Source: CALMUP01 sp035327305 | GTDB taxonomy: Bacteria; Verrucomicrobiota; Kiritimatiellia; CAIVKH01 | Assembly: GCA_035327305.1 (NCBI GenBank) | Contig: DAOLDL010000070.1 | Location: 1 to 15,903 of the forward strand | Length of the DNA: 15,903 nt | Direction: 5' to 3' | Part shown: positions 8,347-15,718 of the stretch, piece after piece | Numbering within the stretch: position 1 is the first letter of the stretch | Layout: every line of letters starts with the position of its first letter | Position numbers and translations under genes: made by a program | Notes under the pieces: model-generated | What the model was told of the DNA's origin: nothing | Database searches by the model: none | What the model saw: the letters and a program-made list of their open reading frames with translations, nothing else

Positions 8347-9408
8347 TTACTCAACCTCTTCAAATTCAGAGGCTGGTGTTTCGAGCAACTGGGATCGTTC
8401 AGGCAATAGTTGATCGGCGCGACGTGATCCTAAAAGGTAACGCCATTCGGCAAACAATTCCCGTGATGCCATTAATTCAGGATTCACAACACCAGCATCC
8501 GAATCTATTTCAAGCGTAATGGAAACCACCCGGACCATGGAATCATCTTTGCCAAAACGCAATGTGTATGCCGCATTATCACTTGTGGTGAAAACCGCAA
8601 CCGAAGGATTATCCAAACCAAGCTCCTCATCGGATTTGGCCGGATCGATCACGCCTTCCACCCGCAACCATTGCAAGCCTTGAAACAACGTGGTTGCGGC
8701 CGATTGACTGATCACTTCGTTCGCCTCAAGGTCGCCAAGCGTAAACGTGTTTTCATCTACGCGGATAACGCTGAAATTATGTCCGGCATTGCGGACATCA
8801 ACCGAAACAATATCCGATGCGGGAATCCTGATGATTTCCTGATTCATCCAATCCTCGGCTCGTGGAATAACGGATGTGAGCATGTCATCCACCAGCAATA
8901 CGGGGCCGTCTCCCACGCGAATATAGCGACCCTGCGGCATTCCCATACCGAATTCCGCGGCGCCACGGACATGCTTGAGCGCCCCGGCCTGAATTACCAG
9001 CGGTCTGCGCATATTCGATCCCGACAACGAAATTTCCATAAAATCAAATCCCTGCACGGTTCGCGATAAACCGAACTCATCCAGCATGCTTTCTCCGCCG
9101 CGAATTACCTGCGAAACTTTCAAGTCGTGAAATGTACGGAGCATATTCGCCACCTTGCTGAACTCCACAGGGTATCCGAACAACGAGTCAGAAACCCAAC
9201 TGGTATCCGTGCGCGACACCGATGAAGTGGTAAATAATGTCGCGACCGTGATACCGGTAATGGAATTCACATCAAGGGAGGGAAAGGCCTTCTCTCCGGA
9301 TGCAAATCCATCAATTGATGTATGATCCGGTTCACGATTAAGCCAATAGGCAAGTCCGGCAAGCAATACCGCGACAATCAAAAGTCGAATGAGGGCTTTT
9401 AATGTCAT
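8347..9408 (-). CDS. DUF4340 membrane-anchored protein of the Gld-type ABC operon
   Basis: A 353-residue protein with a single N-terminal membrane helix (about 5-23, KALIRLLIVAVLLAGLAYWL) and a large, probably extracytoplasmic beta-rich region. The repeated pattern of 'I...L...' strands and the motif DEELGLDNPSVAVF near 265-280 fit DUF4340. That family is commonly encoded right after GldG-type proteins. Its biochemical role is unknown, and it is thought to be an accessory part of the ABC system. A GGAG lies about 7 nt before the ATG and the gene begins 19 nt after the GldG-like stop. The C-terminus is acidic (EFEEVE). Its stop lies 6 nt from the stop of the convergent hydrolase gene. Confidence 0.82.
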   Translation of the reverse strand: MTLKALIRLLIVAVLLAGLAYWLNREPDHTSIDGFASGEKAFPSLDVNSITGITVATLFTTSSVSRTDTSWVSDSLFGYPVEFSKVANMLRTFHDLKVSQVIRGGESMLDEFGLSRTVQGFDFMEISLSGSNMRRPLVIQAGALKHVRGAAEFGMGMPQGRYIRVGDGPVLLVDDMLTSVIPRAEDWMNQEIIRIPASDIVSVDVRNAGHNFSVIRVDENTFTLGDLEANEVISQSAATTLFQGLQWLRVEGVIDPAKSDEELGLDNPSVAVFTTSDNAAYTLRFGKDDSMVRVVSITLEIDSDAGVVNPELMASRELFAEWRYLLGSRRADQLLPERSQLLETPASEFEEVE

Positions 9409-9427
9409 ACTCTATCTCCAGGGAGTT

Positions 9428-11308
9428 TCATCCGCGACGGCGTGACCAGCTATGATAAATGCCGAAGATTGTCACAAATAGCGGAACGACCGCCATGTTG
9501 ACGACCTTGACTTGATGGCCGAGTCTTTCGATTTCACTGCGAAGGTTTCGCCGGACATCCTTTAATTCCCGTTGTGTTTCAAAACGAATACGCCGGAAGT
9601 TTTCCAGTTCCGCCTGTTGCTCCGGACTGACAATCAATTGCTGGTTTTCGTCGCGGGCCATTTGTAATTCGCTCAAGCGGCGCTGGGTTTCCTGAAGTTT
9701 TTCCATTAAATTGAGTTCCTCCGTCTGCCAGCGTTGTTGAGCGGCCGTCTCCAAAGCCAGAACGCGGGAAAACGCGCGATCTTCAAGTCCCCGGCTTCGC
9801 AATCCGATTAATGATGCGCTACCCGCCCCCTGCTCCACCGCGGAGAGGACAAAACTGAAGTTGTCATTTACAAACTCCACCATGGTCTGTCCCATGATAT
9901 TCATCGCCCGGAATGCGTGTTGGTCGTAGGCGAAATCCACATCGCCGATTAAAATGACCATGGTCTCCACGTCACCTTCCGACTTATGCTGTTCAGCCGT
10001 CGCCACCGGAACGCCCTCTTCATTGGCCGGAGGACCATCACCAAAAGCTGATGGGAATTTGCCCGTCAGGCGCACCGCCAATGGCAGAGATCCCTGGGCA
10101 GGTCTTGCGCCACGCATTTTTTCCGGACCAGGCATCACGGCTTGAAATGAATTGATCAATGAAGCTTCCCCGGAAGTGAACAGCAGGGGGGTGGATGTTA
10201 CTCCCTGCACGTCGATCAAGTTAAATCCACCGGCAAATGGAAGCATAATGGATCGAATGCCCGCCGTCAGCGCATCATCCCGGTTGACATTTTCATTCCG
10301 CAACGAGAGCCAGGTCGGCAGTCGTTCGGTTTGGCCCGATCCGAACGTGATCGGACTGGCGGCATTTATATCCGCCACAACATCACCGGTGATCATCTCC
10401 GCGCCCCAGGATGCGGTAAGCCGGTTCAAGTCGGATCCAAAACCCATCATCATGCCCATGGTGGAGCTGTCCTGGTTAAACTCACGTTCGGTGATACTGT
10501 AGGGGTCTTGAAGGACGATCAATCGCCCGCCCCGCATTACGAACTGATCAATCGCATACAACGTAATGTCCGAAATACGTTTTGGATGAATAACCAGCAA
10601 CGTGGTGAGATCATCGGGAACGGCTTCCGTTTCCGCCCGAACCGGTACAACATCATAATGTCGACGCAATTCACGGATCAGCATCCAGCTGGAATCTGGC
10701 GGTTGACGTCCGCGCATGGAGGGCGGCCTCGGCATGCCCATCACCGGAAGATTGCTTAAAACGCCGATTCTCGGTTTGGAAGAGCGTGTTACTTCATGAA
10801 TAATCCGCGTGATGTTGTATTCCATCTGCGCCTCGGCGTTCGGAGCGAGAAATGGAATCGAGGCTTCCCGTTGTCCGGAAATCGCAACGAGGCCGAGATA
10901 AACAAAATCGCCTCCATAAGGGTTGATGGGTTGACCTGCGACTCCATACCTTTGCGCCCACTCCTCTTCATCGGAATCGGGTTTGGGGTCGTAAACCTCC
11001 AGGACGATCATTCCCCGGGAAGCCCGCTCCATTTCCTTCAACAGGTCAACTGTTCGTTGAATGTACTGCTTCAACATGCCTGGCACGTGATTTCCACGGG
11101 ATGCATATAACTTCAGGGTTACCGGAGCATTGACCTCACGCAGGAAATTTTCCGCGCCGGTTGACAAGGTGAATAATTGTTCGCTGGTCATGTCCACGCG
11201 CAGACGAATCGACTTGGCCACAACATTCAAAGCCACCAGTACCGCGAAAATAACCAGTACCCCGACCCAGGGATTAACTTTTTTTTCTTTGGAGGATGTA
11301 TGGTTCAT
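9428..11308 (-). CDS. gldG: GldG-like ABC transporter auxiliary protein
   Basis: A 626-residue membrane protein of the GldG / ABC-type 'uncharacterised transport system' family. It has one N-terminal helix (about 13-31, WVGVLVIFAVLVALNVVAKS). The family's opening follows: RLRVDMTSEQLFTLS, then VNAPVTLKLYASR and a long extracytoplasmic domain with VLSNLPVMGMP and QFVMRGGRLIVLQDPYS. A charged coiled coil spans about 525-590, and a final helix (about 600-619) ends in SWSRRRG. In gliding Bacteroidota, GldG works with GldA and GldF, but the same set is common in non-gliding bacteria, so the symbol denotes homology and not gliding. A GGAG about 8 nt upstream supports the ATG. The start is 13 nt after the permease stop. 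Confidence 0.88.
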   Translation of the reverse strand: MNHTSSKEKKVNPWVGVLVIFAVLVALNVVAKSIRLRVDMTSEQLFTLSTGAENFLREVNAPVTLKLYASRGNHVPGMLKQYIQRTVDLLKEMERASRGMIVLEVYDPKPDSDEEEWAQRYGVAGQPINPYGGDFVYLGLVAISGQREASIPFLAPNAEAQMEYNITRIIHEVTRSSKPRIGVLSNLPVMGMPRPPSMRGRQPPDSSWMLIRELRRHYDVVPVRAETEAVPDDLTTLLVIHPKRISDITLYAIDQFVMRGGRLIVLQDPYSITEREFNQDSSTMGMMMGFGSDLNRLTASWGAEMITGDVVADINAASPITFGSGQTERLPTWLSLRNENVNRDDALTAGIRSIMLPFAGGFNLIDVQGVTSTPLLFTSGEASLINSFQAVMPGPEKMRGARPAQGSLPLAVRLTGKFPSAFGDGPPANEEGVPVATAEQHKSEGDVETMVILIGDVDFAYDQHAFRAMNIMGQTMVEFVNDNFSFVLSAVEQGAGSASLIGLRSRGLEDRAFSRVLALETAAQQRWQTEELNLMEKLQETQRRLSELQMARDENQQLIVSPEQQAELENFRRIRFETQRELKDVRRNLRSEIERLGHQVKVVNMAVVPLFVTIFGIYHSWSRRRG

Positions 11309-11321
11309 GAATATTTCTCCG

Positions 11322-12071
11322 TTATACGCGCGCCAACCGGTGCGTCAGCGCGGCATGGGTAAGGGCGATCATGAAGAGAATAACGCTTGCGAAATAGGTG
11401 ATATCGCCAAGACTGATCAACCCGCGTTGCATCATGTCATAATGATGCATGAAACTGAATCCGGCCACGCCGTTGACCAGCCATTCAGGCGCCCAGCGAC
11501 CCAGCATTTCCGTAACCGGCGGAAATCCGGCAAGCAGAAGAAAGAGACCGATGACCACACCGATAATAAAACTCACAACCTGATTTCTGGTCATTGCGGA
11601 AGCAAATTGGCCAACCGACACATATGCGCCGGCCAGCAGGATACTGCCAAGATACCCGCTGATAATGATACCGGGGTCAGGATTGCCGAGATAAAACGCC
11701 GTGATGATCATCGGGAACGTCAATACGATGGCAAGGGCAAGAAACAGCCAGGCCGCCAGAAACTTGGCGACAATCGCATGGAAGGGTTTTACCGAAAGCG
11801 TAAGCAGAAGTTCCATGGTACCCGAACGTTGCTCCTCCGCCCACAAGCGCATAGTGACTGCCGGAACAAGAATCAGGTAAAGCCATGGATGCCAGAAAAA
11901 GAACGGCCGCAAATCCGCCTGTCCATTTTCATAAAACCGGGAAACCGCAAATGTGAAAAATCCCGATAAGATCAAAAATATGACAAGAAACACATATGCA
12001 ATCGGAGAATTAAAATACGCCGACCATTCGCGCGCCAGAATAGTCCGGATGGGACGATAATCCCTGTTCAT
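11322..12071 (-). CDS. gldF: GldF-like ABC-2 permease
   Basis: A 249-residue integral membrane protein with about six helices, the usual size of ABC-2 permeases. The first helix follows REWSAYFNSPIAYVFLVIF. The coupling region carries the family motif RLWAEEQRSGTMELLLTL near residues 78-95, followed by the 'KPFHAIVAKFLAAW' start of the next helix. Three further hydrophobic segments and a last helix (ASVILFMIALTHAALTHRL) follow. It forms the membrane pore for the ATPase encoded just upstream, with which it overlaps by 4 nt (ATGA), a sign of translational coupling. The substrate is not known; ABC-2 permeases of this type export polysaccharide, lipid or protein-related cargo. Confidence 0.9.
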   Translation of the reverse strand: MNRDYRPIRTILAREWSAYFNSPIAYVFLVIFLILSGFFTFAVSRFYENGQADLRPFFFWHPWLYLILVPAVTMRLWAEEQRSGTMELLLTLSVKPFHAIVAKFLAAWLFLALAIVLTFPMIITAFYLGNPDPGIIISGYLGSILLAGAYVSVGQFASAMTRNQVVSFIIGVVIGLFLLLAGFPPVTEMLGRWAPEWLVNGVAGFSFMHHYDMMQRGLISLGDITYFASVILFMIALTHAALTHRLARV

Positions 12072-12802
12072 GACGCAACTCCTTCCGATGCATCCTCGGT
12101 TGTGGTGATGCGACGGAACACTTCATCCAGTCGTGCGCCGTCGCGGGTAAGTTCAGCGGGAGGATTGTCCGCCACCACTCTTCCCCGACTGATAATGATT
12201 ACGCGGGAACAGATGGCTTCCACTTCTTCCAACACATGGGTTGAAATCATGATGACTTTTTTCCGTCCCATTTCGTTGATCATATCGCGAACAACTTTTT
12301 TCTGATTGGGATCAAGCCCCTCGGTTGGTTCATCGAGCAAAAGGACGGACGGATCGTGAATGATGGCTTGCGCCAGGCATGTTCGTTGCCGATAACCTTT
12401 GGAAAGGGTTTCAATGACTTGTTTGCGGACCGGCTCGAGAAAACAGGAATGCAAAACGTGATTGACGCGCTCCGTGACTTGGGAACGCTGGTAGCCGCGA
12501 AGTCGAGCTACGAATTTCAGGAATCCCTCAACCGTCATCTCATCGTACAACGGCGTACGTTCCGGCATGTAACCAATGTTGCGTTGAGCCAGAATATGGT
12601 CATCCAGCATATTGAAACCATTGACCATTATGGAGCCGGAAGAAGGCTTGAGAAAACCAGCGATCATACGGATTGTGGTTGTTTTGCCGGCTCCGTTTGG
12701 CCCCAAAAAACCTAAAACCGTACCTGGTTCTACGGAAAAGGAAATGCCATCGACCGCACGCCTTGACCCGAACTCTTTTACCAGGTTATCCACTCGAATC
12801 AT
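12068..12802 (-). CDS. gldA: GldA-like ABC transporter ATPase
   Basis: The cytoplasmic ATP-binding subunit of the ABC-2 exporter, 244 residues and complete. Walker A is GPNGAGKTT at 34-42 (K40). The Q-loop region reads GYMPERTPLYDEMTV at 77-91, with Glu in place of the usual Gln, as is frequent in this subfamily. The signature is LSKGYRQR at 133-140, Walker B LLLDEPTEGLDP at 154-165 with catalytic E158, and the switch histidine H189 in STHVLEE. The start is supported by AAGGAGAG shortly before the ATG. It is the first gene of the operon, overlapping the permease by 4 nt. The 200 nt upstream are AT-rich and must carry the promoter. Confidence 0.94.
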   Translation of the reverse strand: MIRVDNLVKEFGSRRAVDGISFSVEPGTVLGFLGPNGAGKTTTIRMIAGFLKPSSGSIMVNGFNMLDDHILAQRNIGYMPERTPLYDEMTVEGFLKFVARLRGYQRSQVTERVNHVLHSCFLEPVRKQVIETLSKGYRQRTCLAQAIIHDPSVLLLDEPTEGLDPNQKKVVRDMINEMGRKKVIMISTHVLEEVEAICSRVIIISRGRVVADNPPAELTRDGARLDEVFRRITTTEDASEGVAS

Positions 12803-12957
12803 AAACTCTCCTTTTTCGGGAACTCAATGCGCTAAAAGACAATGCATGGTGGAAAATGTTCAATAATAAAGCATAAAACGTATAAAATTATGACGATAAC
12901 GATATAATCTGCCGCGCGTGAGGCGACAGATAAAAAATGCGTGTGCGCTGTAGAAAG
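12803..12957 (-). other. AT-rich upstream region of the gldA operon
   Basis: This stretch between the gldA-like start and the hairpin behind the CsgG-like gene contains no convincing open reading frame. On the minus strand it has several AT-rich -10-like hexamers (for example TATTAT and TATACG), but none pairs with a good -35 at 16-18 nt. The operon promoter is probably here, since the gene on the right ends in a terminator-like hairpin. Confidence 0.5.
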
Positions 12958-12989
12958 TTCAACCCCGGCGTGGGACCACCGGGGTTGAA
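12958..12989 (-). terminator. Terminator-like hairpin after the CsgG-like gene
   Basis: TTCAACCCCGG (12958-12968) pairs perfectly with CCGGGGTTGAA (12979-12989) across a 10-nt loop, an 11-bp GC-rich stem. It begins 10 nt past the stop of the CsgG-like gene on the minus strand. The tail read on that strand is CTTTCTAC, only moderately T-rich, so termination could be incomplete. It would separate the CsgG-like transcript from the gldA operon. Confidence 0.7.
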
Positions 12990-12999
12990 GCTGAACTGG

Positions 13000-13974
13000 T
13001 TATTTCAAACGAACTTGCGTGCCGACGGGGGGATTTTTATCACCGGAAATAATGTCCGCATAGCTGACTTTTTCCTGGACCCGGGCGATGCGAACACGGG
13101 CGATTTCATCGCCTTCTTCCTTGCCAAGCAGGGCGCCGGTATCGGGATCGATCAAGACTTCGCCTTCTTCAAGCAAGACAAGTTCTTGCCCGACGGAAAC
13201 ACCAAACTCCGAACCGCGATTGATAATCGCCTGCCCACGATCCGTGACCCGAATGACGCTTCCTTCAAACGGAAAAGACTCCATCTGTTTGGCGAAAAAT
13301 TTAGCGGCCTGATTAATGCAATCCTGTGCGGCCTCCCCCAGAGGAGTCTTTGTAAATCCGCCCAAAGCGCCTGAAAAACCGGCGCGATTCAAACCCAGGG
13401 ACAAACCGATACCTCCGGGACTACCCGTGATGCGCTCTTGCGCAACGATTTCACCTGTGCTGGTATCAACCAGCTTGGCAATAATGGTGATGGTCGATTT
13501 CTTCATGCTACCGCCGATACGAACACCGCCGTAGCCGATACCACCGCCACCGCCTGAAGTAGCATCATCCACGGTTGTGATCGTACCCGTGGCAATATAA
13601 CGGGCGGGACGAATCACACCGGTTTGCGCCACCTGGCGGGCGCCGGCCGTACGTCCGCTAGCCGCCAAGTCCTGCTCCTGAATGGTGCGTTGCAAGTTCT
13701 GACGGTCAACCAATACAAAGCGTCCGGTGTCGAACAAGGCTGACTCAAGCATCGTGCTTAAATTATTACCGAGTTCCCACTGTCCACGCCAGCCAGCCTG
13801 GTTATCGAAATCAATTACCCCCACCGCATGTTTGAGTCCCTTGTATTCACCCAGCCCCATATCGCCGCCCGTGCGTTCAACCGGGGTATTTCCTGTGAAT
13901 TGCCCCATGGTCTGGCAACCCGTGAAAGTCGCCGCAATCATTAAACCGGATACTATGGCTATATACTTTTTCAT
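13000..13974 (-). CDS. CsgG-family outer-membrane lipoprotein
   Basis: CsgG forms the outer-membrane secretion pore for curli, and relatives such as HfaB act in holdfast anchoring. This 324-residue protein has a lipoprotein signal ending FTG-C20. The core is AVGVIDFDNQAGWRGQWELG (about 50-69), then LSTMLESALFDTGRFVLVDRQNL (72-94) and RYIATGTITTVDD (125-137), the CsgG-type fold. A Gly-rich stretch (140-156), the strand STITIIAKLVDTSTGEIVAQ (160-179) and a second Gly-rich segment (184-207) lie where CsgG has its two barrel hairpins. Residues about 236-324 form an extra small beta domain (GSVIRVTDRGQAIINRG...). The start at 13974 follows AGGAGG (3-nt spacer) and is preferred to the GTG at 14004. 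No curlin-like genes are nearby, so the cargo is unknown. Confidence 0.85.
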   Translation of the reverse strand: MKKYIAIVSGLMIAATFTGCQTMGQFTGNTPVERTGGDMGLGEYKGLKHAVGVIDFDNQAGWRGQWELGNNLSTMLESALFDTGRFVLVDRQNLQRTIQEQDLAASGRTAGARQVAQTGVIRPARYIATGTITTVDDATSGGGGGIGYGGVRIGGSMKKSTITIIAKLVDTSTGEIVAQERITGSPGGIGLSLGLNRAGFSGALGGFTKTPLGEAAQDCINQAAKFFAKQMESFPFEGSVIRVTDRGQAIINRGSEFGVSVGQELVLLEEGEVLIDPDTGALLGKEEGDEIARVRIARVQEKVSYADIISGDKNPPVGTQVRLK

Positions 13975-14024
13975 AATCCTCCTGAATGCAGTTGTGGTAA
14001 TCACTTAATCGTGCTGGAAGGTAA

Positions 14025-14053
14025 TTAATATCGTGCATCTCTTTGACGATCAA
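14025..14053 (-). promoter_or_regulatory. Candidate promoter of the CsgG-like gene
   Basis: On the minus strand TTGATC (14053-14048) and TATTAA (14030-14025) are separated by 17 nt, each matching 4 of 6 sigma70 positions. It would start transcription about 45 nt before the ATG at 13974. A TCGTCAAAG...GCACGAT segment lies between the boxes. The match is moderate and the sigma preference of this organism is unknown. Confidence 0.35.
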
Positions 14054-14070
14054 GCACGAATAAAATACGG

Positions 14071-14119
14071 ACGTGTGACGAAACCCCTAAATCAAGGTGT
14101 CCATTACCAGCCGTCACGT
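14071..14119 (-). terminator. Weak hairpin after serA
   Basis: Directly after the serA stop, CGTCAC/GTGACG arms (14112-14117 and 14075-14080 on the plus strand) can pair across a loop of about 31 nt. On the minus strand a T-rich run (TATTTTATT) follows shortly after. The long loop makes it a poor intrinsic terminator, so serA may read through into the CsgG-like gene. Confidence 0.25.
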
Positions 14120-15718
14120 TCATCCGCGATGGTCGCCCGCTTGAAAGTCGATGCTGAACCACGTATTGGCATGGATTTCGGAGGCTATGCGGTCCAACAC
14201 GTCCTGGGCAACCTTTTGGTTGACCTTGATGATGGCAATTGACTTTTCACATTTCGAATCATGCGGATTGCGCACGTCGTCGATATTGACCCCGGCATCG
14301 GCCAATGCGGCGCCGATGCGTCCCAGCACGCCCGGTCGATCATCGTAGATGAATACGACGGTATGGCCACGCGGTTCAAAATACAGACTGTGGAAATCGT
14401 TGATGCGTGAAATCATCAATACACCTTCCGTGACCGTTCCACGCACACTTGCCCGCCGCAACAAGTCGTTGCCGACGGTTGCGGTGAGATCAAGGGTAAT
14501 GGAGTTTTCATAACCCTTGCGATCATCCGGCTCGCGATTTTCGTAATCGATACCGCGATCATTAAGGTACTTGACCGCGGCCTTGTAATCGGAAGAGCGA
14601 TCAAAATCCTCGCTCAATGCGGAAACGACCGGAACGACCAACCAGTTGGCATAGGGCTTAAGGGTTCCGTAGAAACTGCTTTCGATCAGTTTGAGCTTGG
14701 AATCACGCCCAACCAACTGGCGGCACAATTTGGCCAGCAGAAAGGCAAGTTCGCCAAATGCTTCGTCGAGGCCGGCGGGGATATCACGGTTGACAATGTA
14801 ACTGCTGATGCCCTTTTCATCGAACTCAACAAGCTCTTCGGCGGCATGCAATGCGGCCTTGAAGTTGGCTTCTTTAGTGCTGGCTCCGAGATGCGGCACC
14901 ATAATATCCGCTATGTCGGCAACCGTCTTGGGGCCTTCGACATCCTTTGGATACACATCGTTAAGCAAACGTAACTTCTTTGCCGCTTTAAGCTTCCGGA
15001 AGTCATCTTCATTGATAATACCGGCGCGAGCGCAATTAACAATGGTCGCCCCTTCTTTCATGCTTGATAGAAGTGTTTCGTTTATCAGGCCGCGCGTATC
15101 GTTGTTTTCAGGTATATGCAACGTGATTATGTCGCACCGTTCAAACAACGTGTTCAAATCCACCAATTCGACATCCACGGCCTTCGCGCGTTCCTGGGAA
15201 ATGACCGGATCGTAACCAAGTAATTTCACGTCAAACCCGGATAGACGGCGGGCCACCAATTGCCCGATTGCGCCCAGCCCGATGATGCCAACGGTTTTGC
15301 CGCTTAGTTCACGGCCCATGAAAAGGTTTTTTTCCCACTTGCCGGCGCGGGTGGAAATATCTGCGGCGATCAAATGGCGGGCGTCGGCAAGAATCAAGGC
15401 AATGACTTCTTCGGCCACCGCATTGGCATTGGCGCCAGGCGTAGTCATGACATCGATGCCCTTCTTGCGGGCATACTTGGTCTGAATGTTGTCGTAACCG
15501 GAACCGGCGCGGATAATGACTTTCAAGGAGGGCAATAAATCAATGATTTCCGGTGTGACTTTTTCACTTCGCACAATCAGGGCGTAAGCGTCGGAGTGCT
15601 GGGTCACAAACGCCTTGAGATCCTTGGTTTCCTCCAGGATTACCTGGTAATTACCAGTGGCTTCCAGTGTATCCTTCACTACTTTGTTCAACTTGGTCGG
15701 TATCAAAACTTTTTTCAT
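14120..15718 (-). CDS. serA: D-3-phosphoglycerate dehydrogenase (SerA)
   Basis: This enzyme oxidises 3-phosphoglycerate to 3-phosphohydroxypyruvate with NAD+, the committed step of serine synthesis, in the cytoplasm. The 532 residues match the long form: a catalytic and NAD-binding core (1-310), an intervening domain (about 315-445) and a C-terminal ACT domain (453-525, VVFIYDDRPGVLGRIGAALADAGVNID) that in relatives gives serine feedback control. Visible are the Rossmann loop GIIGLGAIG (144-152), R231 in NCARAGIINEDD and H276 in VPHLGAST. Where most family members have a DVFxxEP motif with the catalytic Glu, this protein has DVYPKDVEGP (254-263; see findings). An AAAGGA precedes the ATG. Its partner serC lies about 13 kb away on the same strand. 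Confidence 0.95.
   Translation of the reverse strand: MKKVLIPTKLNKVVKDTLEATGNYQVILEETKDLKAFVTQHSDAYALIVRSEKVTPEIIDLLPSLKVIIRAGSGYDNIQTKYARKKGIDVMTTPGANANAVAEEVIALILADARHLIAADISTRAGKWEKNLFMGRELSGKTVGIIGLGAIGQLVARRLSGFDVKLLGYDPVISQERAKAVDVELVDLNTLFERCDIITLHIPENNDTRGLINETLLSSMKEGATIVNCARAGIINEDDFRKLKAAKKLRLLNDVYPKDVEGPKTVADIADIMVPHLGASTKEANFKAALHAAEELVEFDEKGISSYIVNRDIPAGLDEAFGELAFLLAKLCRQLVGRDSKLKLIESSFYGTLKPYANWLVVPVVSALSEDFDRSSDYKAAVKYLNDRGIDYENREPDDRKGYENSITLDLTATVGNDLLRRASVRGTVTEGVLMISRINDFHSLYFEPRGHTVVFIYDDRPGVLGRIGAALADAGVNIDDVRNPHDSKCEKSIAIIKVNQKVAQDVLDRIASEIHANTWFSIDFQAGDHRG

Noticed and set aside
11130..11969. Plus-strand open frame (279 codons) opposite the GldF-like permease
   Set aside because: It is antisense to a well-supported ABC-2 permease, highly charged and with no domain, as expected of a shadow of membrane-helix codons.
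12903..12908. Perfect TATAAT on the plus strand that could start a small RNA ending at the 12958-12989 hairpin
   Set aside because: No -35 box lies at a usable distance, the plus-strand tail of the hairpin is not T-rich, and the only gene ahead is in antisense.
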